Positions 29,264-38,607 of a DNA stretch of 42,353 bases are shown here, piece by piece. This DNA is from an uncultured Hyphomicrobiales bacterium (GTDB lineage: Bacteria; Pseudomonadota; Alphaproteobacteria; Rhizobiales; Beijerinckiaceae). The stretch covers positions 1-42,353 of the forward strand of contig CAISJZ010000394.1 of NCBI GenBank assembly GCA_903885755.1. The letters run 5' to 3'. Position 1 is the stretch's first letter; every line of letters starts with the position of its first letter. The notes below the pieces were generated by a model. The model did not search any database, was not told where the DNA came from, and saw only the letters and a list, made by a program, of their open reading frames with translations. The translations under genes and the position numbers were made by a program.

Positions 29264-30463
29264 CTATTCCGCCGCGTTCTTGCCGACTTCGTTCCAGCCA
29301 TGGTCCGGCGACGCCCGTGCGTTGGTCAGGTCGTAATCGACATGCGTTTCCAGTGGCAGGACGATGAATGGCGTATTGATCTTGGGGTCGCGCACGACGC
29401 CCATCGGCTCCTCGCCGCGCTCGATCCGCTCCAGTTGTTCCAGCAGCATTCGGCGATAAAGAACGATGCCACGATCGGAATGGCCAAGGTTTTCCAGACC
29501 ACGATCGGCGATCTCGCCTTGCGTGTACATGACCATCAGGTCCTGCCCGTTGAGATTGTCCTTGAGATACTGGCCGCGCGTGTCGCGCAGTGGATTCTCC
29601 CACACGCGGATATGTTTCGCCGGCTCTTGTCCGGCCTTTCGCGGCCTCGCGTTGTACCAGTAGATGATGGTGTTCGTGTCATCGACGGGAATGCGAATCT
29701 GCGCCTGCAGCCAGCCACCGGGATAGGTGATGACCGCCGTGCCCGGCCAGATCTGCGGATGGCCGATGGTCCATTCATCCGAATCCTCGGACTCGCCTTC
29801 CCAGAGACGCTTCTTGATGATGCCGTGTTCGAAGACCTCGTAGTCGACCTTTGCGTGATGACGGATCGGCACCAGCGGCTTGCCCTGCTTCTCATGGACG
29901 TAGTTCGTGTACATGAAATGCAGAAATTCGACGTGATAAGGGTCCATGTTGTTTTCGGCGATCTGCAGCCAGTTGCAGGGCATGATGGACACGCCGACAT
30001 CGCGATCGAATTGCTCTCCAACGAGAAATTCAAAGCGGGGCAGCAGCGGCGCGGGTAACTCGCCAAGATAGGCCCAGATGAGCCCGCCCAGTTCCTGCAC
30101 GGGATAGGAGGGAACGTGGATGCGTTCCTTGAGTTTGCTGTCGGCGGGTTCGGCGGGCGTATCGACGCATTGACCGGACAGATCGAATTTCCAGCCGTGA
30201 TAGGCGCAGCGGATGCCATCCTTCTCGACCATGCCACAGGCAAGAGACGCGCTGCGATGCGGACAGCGCTCGCGCACCAGACCAAGCGTTCCCGACTTGG
30301 TGCGATAAAGAACAAGATCCTCGCCCAGCAACCGCACGCGCACGGGCTCGTCCTTGAGATTCACGTCGGGCGTGACCGGATGCCAGAAATAGCGCATATA
30401 TTTGCCCATGGGCGTGCCCTGGCCAACGCGCGTCAACACGGCGTAACGATCATGAGCGGTCAC
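29264..30463 (-). CDS. Rieske [2Fe-2S] aromatic ring-hydroxylating oxygenase, alpha subunit
   Basis: 'CPHRSASLACGMVEKDGIRCAYHGWKFD', 'NNMDPYHVEFLH'; GTG start at 30463 with AGGGAGAAG upstream. Confidence 0.92.
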   Translation of the reverse strand: MTAHDRYAVLTRVGQGTPMGKYMRYFWHPVTPDVNLKDEPVRVRLLGEDLVLYRTKSGTLGLVRERCPHRSASLACGMVEKDGIRCAYHGWKFDLSGQCVDTPAEPADSKLKERIHVPSYPVQELGGLIWAYLGELPAPLLPRFEFLVGEQFDRDVGVSIMPCNWLQIAENNMDPYHVEFLHFMYTNYVHEKQGKPLVPIRHHAKVDYEVFEHGIIKKRLWEGESEDSDEWTIGHPQIWPGTAVITYPGGWLQAQIRIPVDDTNTIIYWYNARPRKAGQEPAKHIRVWENPLRDTRGQYLKDNLNGQDLMVMYTQGEIADRGLENLGHSDRGIVLYRRMLLEQLERIERGEEPMGVVRDPKINTPFIVLPLETHVDYDLTNARASPDHGWNEVGKNAAE

Positions 30464-30668
30464 GGCGCTTCTCCCTGTCCGGGCCCTCGGGCCCTGGTTT
30501 TGTTGGACGCATTCGCGCCCGGTTAGCCAAACAATAGAACCCGCGCCGGGCGGCGACAAGTGGCGCGGCGGGGGGTATTCACGCCGCCCGCGCGCGCGGC
30601 TATGCTTCATCCCTTAATCAGGCTGCCCGCTGTCGCCGGGCGCCGCGAGGGACTATCAGGGAGAGACC

Positions 30669-31781
30669 ATGCGCCTCGGCTATTTCACCATGCCCATGCA
30701 TCCGATGGAGCGGGACTGGGCGCAAACCCTGCAGGAAGACCGCCAGGCGATCATCCTCGCCGACAAGCTCGGATTTCATGACGCCTTCGTCGGCGAACAT
30801 CTGGCCGACAGGATGGAGGGCGTCACCAACAGCATGATGTTCCTGGCGACGCTCATTTCCGAGACGAAGAACATCAAACTGGCGACGGGCACCTCGAACC
30901 TGTCGCAGATGCATCCGGTTCTCATCGCCTCGAACGCCGCCATGATGGACCACCTGACCCATGGACGTTTCATTTTCGGCATCAGCGCCGGGGCTCTCAA
31001 GACTGACGCCGAGGCGCTGCAGAACCTCGAAAAAGACCGCCAGAAGATGTTCGAGGATTGTATTGATGTGATCCTCGAAATCTGGAGCCGCGAGGCGCCT
31101 TACGATATCGATCTTCCCGGCAATCAGTACAAGGTTTCAACGGGGGCGACGGGCGATCTCGAACTTGGCGTCGGCTATCTCGCCAAGCCCTACCAGAAGC
31201 CTCGCCCGGAAATCGTCGGCACCGTCGTCGCGCCCTTCTCCAAGGGCGTCATCGCCATGGGCAAGCGCGACTTCCATCCGCTGTCCGCTAACTTTCTTCT
31301 GCGCAAATGGGTCAAGACCCATTGGCCCAATTACGTCGAGGGTAAGAAGCAGGTTGGCGAGACGGCCGACGTCGCGGACTGGCGCATTGCCCGCACGGTC
31401 TTCGTGGCCGACGATGAGAAAGTCGCGCAACGCTATGGCGCCGACGACGCGAAAAGCCCCTATCGCGCCTACTATGACCAGATGATCAAGAAGATGTTCC
31501 GCGCCAATCGCGTCGCCATCTTCAAGGAAAGCCGCGACGATCCGGATTCCTCCGTCACGCTCGACAAGACCCTTGACGATCTCGTCATTCGCGGCACGGT
31601 CAACAGCGTGGTCGACCAGATTCTCGCGCTGCGAGAGGAAGTCGGCGATTTCGGCGAACTCGTTTACGCCGGCATGGACTGGGTCGACCCCGGCCTGACG
31701 AAACGCTCGATGGAGCTGATGGCGGCCGAGGTCATGCCACGCGTGCGCGCCGCCATCCGGGCCCCCGCGATGGCGGGTTGA
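30669..31781 (+). CDS. LLM-class (luciferase-like) flavin-dependent oxidoreductase
   Basis: 'MRLGYFTMPMHPMERDWAQTLQEDRQAIILADKLGFHDAFVGEHLAD'; ATG preceded by AGGGAGAG. Confidence 0.92.
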   Translation: MRLGYFTMPMHPMERDWAQTLQEDRQAIILADKLGFHDAFVGEHLADRMEGVTNSMMFLATLISETKNIKLATGTSNLSQMHPVLIASNAAMMDHLTHGRFIFGISAGALKTDAEALQNLEKDRQKMFEDCIDVILEIWSREAPYDIDLPGNQYKVSTGATGDLELGVGYLAKPYQKPRPEIVGTVVAPFSKGVIAMGKRDFHPLSANFLLRKWVKTHWPNYVEGKKQVGETADVADWRIARTVFVADDEKVAQRYGADDAKSPYRAYYDQMIKKMFRANRVAIFKESRDDPDSSVTLDKTLDDLVIRGTVNSVVDQILALREEVGDFGELVYAGMDWVDPGLTKRSMELMAAEVMPRVRAAIRAPAMAG

Positions 31782-31797
31782 ACGGCGGGCCGCGCGC

Positions 31798-32772
31798 TTA
31801 CAGCGTTTCCGGATCGAAGAATGTTCGCTCGATCGGCAATCTCGCGGGAATGAGATTCTGCTTGAAGGCGGTGTCTTCAAGCGCGCTGATTGTCGGCAGG
31901 TTGGCCTTCATGCCGTAGGGCAGGGGATCGCCGCCGACGATCCTCGCGAGCGCGCGGTATTTTCTGTCGGCCACCGTGTCCGCCGCGCCTGAATGCAATT
32001 GCGCCAGCCACTCGGTCTTGGCTTGCGTGAAGGCGTCGAACAGCGCGCGCGCCACGCGCGGATGCTCGGCGAGGATGGAGTCCTTCACGACGATCGTGCC
32101 ATGCATGGGATAGATTCCCGTTCGCCTGTACCATGCGGCCTCAAGCTCTTCCGCGTTGGGAAACAGTTCGGGATAATCCGCCTTGACCTGCCGCCAGCCT
32201 CCGGCCGGATCGCCAGCGCGGCCAATGCCGGCGTTGCCATCGAACGCGGCGGCAAGCTCGCCGTCGGCCATCATGTCGACCAGCGACCGGCCAGCCGGCG
32301 CATGGACGACATTTGGCGGCAGTCGCATGTGCGTGATGTGCTCCTCGTCATCGACGACCCAGGTCACTTTGGAGGAATCGACGCCGTAATCGTCGATGAG
32401 GATGCCGCGCGTCCAGACGCCCGTCGTGACGGAATAGGCGCGTACGCCGACCTTCTTGCCCTCAAGATCTCTCGGCGTGCGAATGTTGGCGTCGGGGCGA
32501 ACGAGCAGCCCGCCATGATGGAAACGCCGCATCACGAAAATCGGCAGGGCGACGAAGGGCGCGCCGAGCGCGCGCGCGATGATGTAGGTCGTGGGCGCCA
32601 GTTCGCAGACGTCGAACTCGACCTGTCGCACCATCAGCCGGAACGCGGCGATCTGAGGGACAACCCTGACGAATTCCGCCTCCACGCCCTCGATCGGGAT
32701 ACGCCCGTCGAGCACGGCCGCCGTATGGGGATAATCCGCCACGGCGATCGTCAAATGAACCTTTTGCGCCAA
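31798..32772 (-). CDS. 4,5-dihydroxyphthalate decarboxylase (Pht5)-like / substrate-binding-fold protein
   Basis: 'KVHLTIAVADYPHTAAVLDGRIPIEGVEAEFVRV...FDVCELAPTTYIIARALGAPFVALPIFVMRRFHHGGLLVRPDANIRTPRDLEGKKVGVRAYS'; no obvious signal peptide. Confidence 0.82.
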   Translation of the reverse strand: MAQKVHLTIAVADYPHTAAVLDGRIPIEGVEAEFVRVVPQIAAFRLMVRQVEFDVCELAPTTYIIARALGAPFVALPIFVMRRFHHGGLLVRPDANIRTPRDLEGKKVGVRAYSVTTGVWTRGILIDDYGVDSSKVTWVVDDEEHITHMRLPPNVVHAPAGRSLVDMMADGELAAAFDGNAGIGRAGDPAGGWRQVKADYPELFPNAEELEAAWYRRTGIYPMHGTIVVKDSILAEHPRVARALFDAFTQAKTEWLAQLHSGAADTVADRKYRALARIVGGDPLPYGMKANLPTISALEDTAFKQNLIPARLPIERTFFDPETL

Positions 32773-32808
32773 GATCTGTCCCTGTTATCCATGCCGGCGC
32801 CGCGGGTC

Positions 32809-34194
32809 CTATTCCGCGGCCTGTCTTGAAGGCGCGGGCGTCGGACCAACATCGAACAACACGCGCGACGGCGCGAACCGTTCCGCTTTCAGTATCAGAA
32901 ACACCGCCGTGCAGAAGACGCAAATCATCGGAATTGCCGCGAAATAGAAAAGGTAAGCGGCTGGAAGCGCGGTCGAGAGAATCGCTCCGCCGATGAGCGG
33001 TCCGAGGATCGATCCGATGCGCCCGATCCCCAGCATCCAGCCCGCGCCTGTCACGCGCGCATAGGTCGGATACATCGTCGCGGACGACATATTGAGGCAA
33101 CTTTGGCAACCGACGGTGAAGAAGCCGGTGATGAACGTAATCATCATCAAAAGCGGTGGATGCGGACCGGCAAGCCCAAGCGAAATCACGGCGGCGCCCG
33201 CGCAGGCCGCGAAGATCGCGAGTACGCGAAAGGGAATGACCCTGTCCATCAGAAATCCGACCGAGATACCCGCGAAACCTGCCCCGACCTGAAACAGGCT
33301 CGCGATGAATACGCCCTGTTCCGTTGGCAAGCCCTGCTGCTTCGTCAGGATCGGAATCCAGTTGGTTAGGAGATAGAGATTTAGCAGCACGAAAAATGCC
33401 GCGATCCAGAAGGGCAACGTTATGACCGTCCGGCCCTCCGTGAAGAGTTGGCGAACTGGAAGCCCGCGCGGGCTCCGGTCCGGCGCCGTGAACCGTGTCC
33501 CCGGCATCAAGGCGAGCGTTGGAGCGAGTTTACCTACAATGCCGCGCATTTCCGAGTCACGATCACCTCTGCTGGCGAGAAAACGCAGCGACTCCGGCAG
33601 GAAGGCGATCAGCGCCAGCGCCATGACGAGCGCCGCGCCGCCACCAGCGACAAACACCGAGCGCCAGCCGAAATGTGGCATCAAGGCCAGCGTGATCCAG
33701 CCGGAAAGCGCGCTGCCGCCGATGAACCCGAGCGAACTGACGCCCATGATCGCGTAGCGTTTGCGATGGGGCATGTATTCGGCGACCATGGCGAGACTGT
33801 TCGGCATGGCCCCGCCGAACCCCAGTCCCGCGAGAAATCGCAATACGATGATCTGCGTAACGTCGGTCGCCCAGGCGATGGCCAGGCTGAAGGCGCCGAA
33901 CAGCAGCACCGCGCCGATCATGACCGCGCGACGACCCACCCGGTCCGAAATCGGACCCACCAGCAGCGCGCCGCAGGTCATCCCGAGCAGGCCAGCCGAA
34001 AAAATCGGCCCCATCTGCCCAAGCGTCAGATGGAGTTCCTCCCGGATGCCCGGGCCGGTATAGCCAATCGCCTGGAGATCGATCCCATCGCACATCTGGA
34101 GCAGGATGCAGAGCCCGACAACGCGCGCCTGAAATCGGGAAAAGCGCCCCTCATCGATGACTCGACGGATGTCAACGATTTCCTCGCCGCTCAT
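32809..34194 (-). CDS. MFS transporter (aromatic acid:H+ symporter-like)
   Basis: Twelve-TM-like protein; '[60 protein letters not shown]'. Confidence 0.9.
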   Translation of the reverse strand: MSGEEIVDIRRVIDEGRFSRFQARVVGLCILLQMCDGIDLQAIGYTGPGIREELHLTLGQMGPIFSAGLLGMTCGALLVGPISDRVGRRAVMIGAVLLFGAFSLAIAWATDVTQIIVLRFLAGLGFGGAMPNSLAMVAEYMPHRKRYAIMGVSSLGFIGGSALSGWITLALMPHFGWRSVFVAGGGAALVMALALIAFLPESLRFLASRGDRDSEMRGIVGKLAPTLALMPGTRFTAPDRSPRGLPVRQLFTEGRTVITLPFWIAAFFVLLNLYLLTNWIPILTKQQGLPTEQGVFIASLFQVGAGFAGISVGFLMDRVIPFRVLAIFAACAGAAVISLGLAGPHPPLLMMITFITGFFTVGCQSCLNMSSATMYPTYARVTGAGWMLGIGRIGSILGPLIGGAILSTALPAAYLFYFAAIPMICVFCTAVFLILKAERFAPSRVLFDVGPTPAPSRQAAE

Positions 34195-34315
34195 GGCCGC
34201 CTCCCCGATTTTGATCGATGGTAGCCGCGGCGCCCGCGTCTGTCATCCCCGGGGCCCGCGCGGGGTCTCGACAGAGCGGCCATTCTGCTCTATAGGCCCG
34301 GCCTCAACTCAAAAC

Positions 34316-34331
34316 AGCGTTGCTAAACGCT
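34316..34331 (+). promoter_or_regulatory. Candidate rplS leader hairpin
   Basis: AGCGTT-GCTA-AACGCT, perfect 6-bp stem 36 nt upstream of the rplS ATG, followed by CCCC-AA-GGGG at 34335-34344. Confidence 0.3.
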
Positions 34332-34366
34332 CGCCCCCAAGGGGTGAAACAGCAAGGAATGCACTT

Positions 34367-34819
34367 ATGGTTGATATCATCAAGGAGATCGACGCCGAAC
34401 AGATGGCGGCGTTGAACCCGACGATCCCGGTTTTCGCCCCCGGCGACACGGTCATCGTCAACGTCAAGGTCAAGGAAGGCGATCGTTCGCGCGTCCAGGC
34501 CTATGAAGGTGTCTGCATCGCCCGCAATGGCGGCGGCATCAACGAGAACTTCACTGTTCGCAAGATTTCCTACGGCGAAGGCGTCGAGCGTGTATTCCCG
34601 CTTTTTTCGCCCAACATCGACTCGATCAAGGTTGTTCGTCGCGGCAAGGTGCGGCGCGCCAAGCTCTATTACCTGCGTGACCGTCGCGGCAAGTCGGCCC
34701 GTATCGCGGAAAAGATGGACACCGCCGCCGAGCGCGCCGTGAAGGCCGAAAAGAAGGCGGAGACCAAGGCCGCCACGAAAAAGGCGGACGCCGCCAAGAA
34801 GGCCGCCAAAAAGGCTTGA
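34367..34819 (+). CDS. rplS: 50S ribosomal protein L19 with Lys/Ala-rich C-terminal tail
   Basis: '[57 protein letters not shown]...[23 protein letters not shown]'. Confidence 0.97.
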   Translation: MVDIIKEIDAEQMAALNPTIPVFAPGDTVIVNVKVKEGDRSRVQAYEGVCIARNGGGINENFTVRKISYGEGVERVFPLFSPNIDSIKVVRRGKVRRAKLYYLRDRRGKSARIAEKMDTAAERAVKAEKKAETKAATKKADAAKKAAKKA

Positions 34820-34835
34820 GCCAACAGGAATTCAA

Positions 34836-34864
34836 ACGCGGCCCGACGGGCCGCGTTTTTGTTT
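34836..34864 (+). terminator. Rho-independent terminator after rplS
   Basis: ACGCGGCCC-gac-GGGCCGCGT followed by TTTTGTTT. Confidence 0.85.
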
Positions 34865-34874
34865 GGGGGCGCCG

Positions 34875-35192
34875 ATGACCACGGGCTTCTCCATTGTCCT
34901 GACCACCGCCGCGTCTGAAGCCGCGGCCGGGGCCATCGCGAACCGGCTGTTTGCGGACCGGCTGGCGGCCTGCGTACAGACCCTCCCCGTTCGCAGCGAT
35001 TACGTCTGGAAGGGCGAAATCGCCCACGACGCCGAGCAGCTTTTGCTGATCAAGGCGAAGACCTCCGACTGGCCCGCCATCGAGGCCGCCATCCGCGACG
35101 TTCATGATTACGAGACTCCGGAAATCGTCCGCCTCGACATGGCCGACGCGTCTCGCGCCTATCTCGACTGGATCGCCGCGTCGACGCGCTGA
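34875..35192 (+). CDS. cutA: Divalent-cation tolerance protein CutA
   Basis: 'FSIVLTTAASEAAAGAIANRLFADRLAACVQTLP...YVWKGEIAHDAEQLLLIKAK...YETPEIVRLDMADASRAYLDWIAAS'. Confidence 0.93.
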   Translation: MTTGFSIVLTTAASEAAAGAIANRLFADRLAACVQTLPVRSDYVWKGEIAHDAEQLLLIKAKTSDWPAIEAAIRDVHDYETPEIVRLDMADASRAYLDWIAASTR

Positions 35193-35199
35193 ATGCGCT

Positions 35200-35213
35200 T
35201 CGATCCAGATCAA
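35200..35213. promoter_or_regulatory. Candidate FNR/FixK/FnrL-type binding site
   Basis: TCGAT-CCAG-ATCAA, 9 of 10 consensus half-site bases of TTGAT-N4-ATCAA, in the cutA/35301 intergenic gap. Confidence 0.5.
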
Positions 35214-35300
35214 TGTATTCCCGCGCCCGTTCGGCCATGATGTTCCCAACGAAATGGCTTGCAGCGTCGGTCAGCGGCGCATCGCGGAGAAGAGGTTTTC

Positions 35301-35699
35301 ATGACCGAGCACAATCACGCCGTTATCTGGATCGATCATCGCGAGGCGCGGGTCTTTCATTTCAACGCGGAAGACGTCGAGAAGCTGGTGCTTCATCCCG
35401 AGAACAAGCATACGCATCTGCACCACAAGGCCAATTCGATCGGCAGCGGCCATGCGGCGGAGGATCACAAATATCTCGCCGCGGTCACGGACGCGATCGG
35501 CGCGGCCCACGAGGTGCTGATCACCGGGCCGGGAAGCGCCAAGACCGAATTGATGAAGCACATGTCCAAACACGCGCCCAGGCGCCTCGATTCCATTCTT
35601 GGCGTGGAAACCGTGGACCATCCGACAGATGGCGAGCTTGTCGCCCACGCGCGCAAGTACTTCATGGCCGAAGATCTGAAAACGCCACAGAAATCCTGA
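35301..35699 (+). CDS. Small eRF1-domain-like protein ('translational machinery protein' type annotation)
   Basis: 'HNHAVIWIDHREARVFHFNAEDVEKLVLHPENKHTHLHHKANSIGSGHAAEDHKYLAAVTDAIGAAHEVLITGPGSAKTELMKHMSKHAPRRLDSILGVETVDHPTDGELVAHARKYF'; ATG at 35301. Confidence 0.65.
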   Translation: MTEHNHAVIWIDHREARVFHFNAEDVEKLVLHPENKHTHLHHKANSIGSGHAAEDHKYLAAVTDAIGAAHEVLITGPGSAKTELMKHMSKHAPRRLDSILGVETVDHPTDGELVAHARKYFMAEDLKTPQKS

Positions 35700-35708
35700 G
35701 GCGGAATC

Positions 35709-36050
35709 ATGCGAACGCGTGACATCGTGATGCGATTCGGGATAGCGGGCGCCTTTCTGTTGCTGTCGGAAATGGGGGTGGCGAGCGCCCAGACCACGGC
35801 TTCCGGCGATGGCGGGAAACTGGCCCGGACCTTCTGCAACGCCTGTCATCAGGTCGAACCGAACGCGGATGCGCCCAGCCCCAATCCCGAGGCGCCGCCC
35901 TTCGCGCGCATCGCAACGACGCCGGGCATGACCGATCTGGCGATTCGGGTGTTTCTGCGCTCGCCGCATTCCACCATGCCGAATTTCCTGCTCAGCGAGC
36001 CGGAAATCGATGGGGTGATCGCCTACATCAGGACGATGGGCGGGACCTGA
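35709..36050 (+). CDS. Small c-type cytochrome (single heme)
   Basis: Signal peptide, 'ARTFCNACHQVEP' (CXXCH), 'HSTMPNFLLSEPEIDGVIAYIRTM' (Met ligand region). Confidence 0.9.
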   Translation: MRTRDIVMRFGIAGAFLLLSEMGVASAQTTASGDGGKLARTFCNACHQVEPNADAPSPNPEAPPFARIATTPGMTDLAIRVFLRSPHSTMPNFLLSEPEIDGVIAYIRTMGGT

Positions 36051-36056
36051 TCGCAG

Positions 36057-36467
36057 CTACGCGCCGAGCGGCGCGTTCAGCATCCAGCGGTGCCCGAAGG
36101 GATCGCGCAGGACGGCGAAACGCGTCCCCCAGAACGAATTGGTCGGCTGGGCCTCGCCCTTCGCGCCAAGGCCGGTGGCGCGGGCGAAGACCTCATCGAC
36201 CTCGTTTGCCGCGGCGAATTCAAGACTGACCGACATGGTCACCGGTTCGCCGGGAATCGGCGTCCGGATGGCGCCGAATTCAGGAAAAGCGTCGGAAAGC
36301 ATCACCGCCCCGCCATTGATCTCAAGTTCGCAGTGCAGGACGCGAACGCCATCGAGCGCCGGCATCAGCGCCTTCTGCCGCGCGCCGAACGCCGCGACGT
36401 AGAACGCGATGGCCGCGGCGGCGGGCGAGGCCGTGAGATAGGGGGCGACTTTCGGCCGTTCGCTCAC
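36057..36467 (-). CDS. VOC/PhnB-like (glyoxalase-superfamily) protein
   Basis: 'VAPYLTASPAAAAIAFYVAAFGARQK', 'LEINGGAVMLSDAFPEF', 'RFAVLRDPFGHRWML'; GTG start at 36467. Confidence 0.87.
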   Translation of the reverse strand: MSERPKVAPYLTASPAAAAIAFYVAAFGARQKALMPALDGVRVLHCELEINGGAVMLSDAFPEFGAIRTPIPGEPVTMSVSLEFAAANEVDEVFARATGLGAKGEAQPTNSFWGTRFAVLRDPFGHRWMLNAPLGA

Positions 36468-36627
36468 TTGAATCAAACCTCCGGACTGGTTTCGCCTTTG
36501 AAAAGACGCCGAAATTTCGTCCGTGGCAATCACTGAATCGCTGGCGGCTTTCTTCTTTCGTCCGATCCCTGTAAAGACGAGCGCGAAATCCAATCCAGTT
36601 CCGCCGCACAGGCGATGGAGCCCCAAA

Positions 36628-38040
36628 ATGGCGTCGACAAAAGCCCGCACACTCTACGACAAGATCTGGGACGACCATGTGGTCGAGGCCGATGCCGACG
36701 GCACGACCCTGCTCTACATCGACCGCCACCTCGTGCATGAGGTCACGAGCCCGCAGGCCTTCGAGGGCCTGCGCCTGAGCGGCCGCAAGGTGCGCGCGCC
36801 CAGCAAGACCCTGCTCGTTGTCGACCATAACATTCCGACCACCGATCGCTCCCAGCCGATCGACGATCCGGAAAGCAAGGCGCAGATCGAATATCTCGCC
36901 GAGAATGCGAAAATCTTCGGCCTCGAATATTATGATGGGCTCGATGTCCGGCAGGGCATCTGCCACATCATCGGGCCGGAGCAGGGCTTTACCCTGCCCG
37001 GCGTCACCATGGTCTGCGGCGACAGCCACACGGCGACGCACGGCGCGTTTGGCGCTCTGGCCCATGGCATCGGCACGTCGGAGGTCGAGCACGTCCTCGC
37101 CACGCAGACGCTGATCCAGAAGAAATCGAAGAACATGCGCGTCACGGTCAACGGCAAGGCGCCGCCGCATGTCACGGCCAAGGACATTATCCTCGCCATC
37201 ATCGGCAAAATCGGCACGGCCGGCGGCACCGGCTGCGTCATCGAATATTGCGGACAGGCCATTACCGACCTCTCCATGGAGGGCCGCATGACCGTCTGCA
37301 ACATGTCGATCGAGGCGGGGGCGCGCGCCGGCCTGATCGCCCCCGACGAAAAAACCTTCGAATACCTCAAGGGTCGCCCCAAGGCGCCCAAGGGCGCGCA
37401 ATGGGAGCAGGCGGTGGCGTTCTGGAAGACGCTGCATTCGGACGCGGGCGCGCATTTCGACATCGACATCGAGCTCGACGCCGCCAACCTGCCGCCACTC
37501 GTGACTTGGGGCACCAGCCCCGAGAATGTGGTGTCGATCGACGGCGTCGTGCCGCGCGTCGAGGACGGGACCACCGAGGGCCGGCGGAATTCGATCCAGC
37601 GCGCGCTCGACTACATGGGCCTGAAGGGCGGCGAAAAAATCTCGGAGTTGCCGATCCAGCGCGTGTTCATCGGCTCCTGCACCAATGGCCGCATCGAGGA
37701 TATGCGCGCCGCGGCCGCCGTCGCGAGGGGAGGCAAGGTCCACGCGGGCGTCAGCGCCATGGTCGTGCCGGGCTCGGGCCTTGTGAAGGCGCAGGCGGAA
37801 GCCGAGGGCCTCGACAAGATCTTCATCGAGGCGGGCTTTGAGTGGCGCGAGCCCGGCTGCTCGATGTGTCTGGCGATGAACCCCGACCGGCTCGCGCCGG
37901 GCGAGCGTTGCGCCTCCACCTCGAACCGCAACTTCGAGGGCCGTCAGGGCTTCAAGGGCCGCACCCACCTCGTGTCGCCCGCCATGGCCGCCGCCGCAGC
38001 CATCGCCGGCCACTTCGTGGACATCAGGACGTTTTCCTGA
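36628..38040 (+). CDS. leuC: 3-isopropylmalate dehydratase large subunit
   Basis: '[13 protein letters not shown]', '[23 protein letters not shown]', '[32 protein letters not shown]', '[17 protein letters not shown]', '[11 protein letters not shown]'. Confidence 0.98.
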   Translation: MASTKARTLYDKIWDDHVVEADADGTTLLYIDRHLVHEVTSPQAFEGLRLSGRKVRAPSKTLLVVDHNIPTTDRSQPIDDPESKAQIEYLAENAKIFGLEYYDGLDVRQGICHIIGPEQGFTLPGVTMVCGDSHTATHGAFGALAHGIGTSEVEHVLATQTLIQKKSKNMRVTVNGKAPPHVTAKDIILAIIGKIGTAGGTGCVIEYCGQAITDLSMEGRMTVCNMSIEAGARAGLIAPDEKTFEYLKGRPKAPKGAQWEQAVAFWKTLHSDAGAHFDIDIELDAANLPPLVTWGTSPENVVSIDGVVPRVEDGTTEGRRNSIQRALDYMGLKGGEKISELPIQRVFIGSCTNGRIEDMRAAAAVARGGKVHAGVSAMVVPGSGLVKAQAEAEGLDKIFIEAGFEWREPGCSMCLAMNPDRLAPGERCASTSNRNFEGRQGFKGRTHLVSPAMAAAAAIAGHFVDIRTFS

Positions 38041-38070
38041 TCCGACGCGGAAGGCATCCAAAGTTGCAAT

Positions 38071-38100
38071 GGCCCGGCGCGCCCCGCCGGGCCTTTTTTT
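38071..38100 (+). terminator. Rho-independent terminator after leuC
   Basis: GGCCCGGC-gcgcccc-GCCGGGCC followed by TTTTTTT. Confidence 0.88.
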
Positions 38101-38165
38101 GACGTTTCGGGGCGCGCCATGAAATTAGGCCATCATGCCGGCGCCAATCCGTGCTTGTATGAAGG

Positions 38166-38588
38166 ATGACACATTCAAATCCCCGCGCGCTTTTCCCGTT
38201 GAAGTCCCCATCCCTTGCCGACATCGAGGCCATGGCGGACGCCGCCTACGCGGCGCTGCCCGAGGCGTTCCAGCGTCTGTGCGAGGGCCTCGTGATCCAG
38301 GTAGAGGATTTTCCCGACGAGGAGACGCTCGACGAGATGGATTGCGAGACCGAATTCGACCTGCTTGGTCTGTTTCGCGGACGCGGCATGCCACATCGCG
38401 GCGCGGTCCCCGAAACCGGCGAGTTTCCCAACATGGTCTGGCTTTACCGCCGCCCGATCCTCGATTTCTGGGCGGAAAACGACGAAACCCTCGGCGCCAT
38501 CGTCAACCATGTGCTGATCCACGAAATTGGCCACCACTTCGGCTTGTCGGACGCCGACATGGAGGATCTCGAACAGGGCGTGAAATAG
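38166..38588 (+). CDS. Minimal metallopeptidase-like (zincin, MMP-like) protein
   Basis: Zincin motif in 'HVLIHEIGHHFGLSDADME'; small acidic protein. Confidence 0.87.
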   Translation: MTHSNPRALFPLKSPSLADIEAMADAAYAALPEAFQRLCEGLVIQVEDFPDEETLDEMDCETEFDLLGLFRGRGMPHRGAVPETGEFPNMVWLYRRPILDFWAENDETLGAIVNHVLIHEIGHHFGLSDADMEDLEQGVK

Positions 38589-38596
38589 CCGATACC

Positions 38597-38607
38597 AGCG
38601 AGTCGCT
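38597..38607. promoter_or_regulatory. Palindrome copy C (AGCGA-G-TCGCT), candidate MarR-type site
   Basis: Perfect 11-bp odd palindrome overlapping the marR-like stop codon. Confidence 0.35.

Noticed and set aside
30479-30500. GGGCCCTCGGGCCC repeat followed by TTTTG near 30.49 kb as a terminator
   Set aside because: Located between divergent genes, just upstream of the Rieske GTG start, with only a 2-nt loop; not a convincing terminator.
36322-38061. 579-aa antisense ORF over leuC
   Set aside because: Shadow ORF opposite an unambiguous leuC; low-complexity composition.
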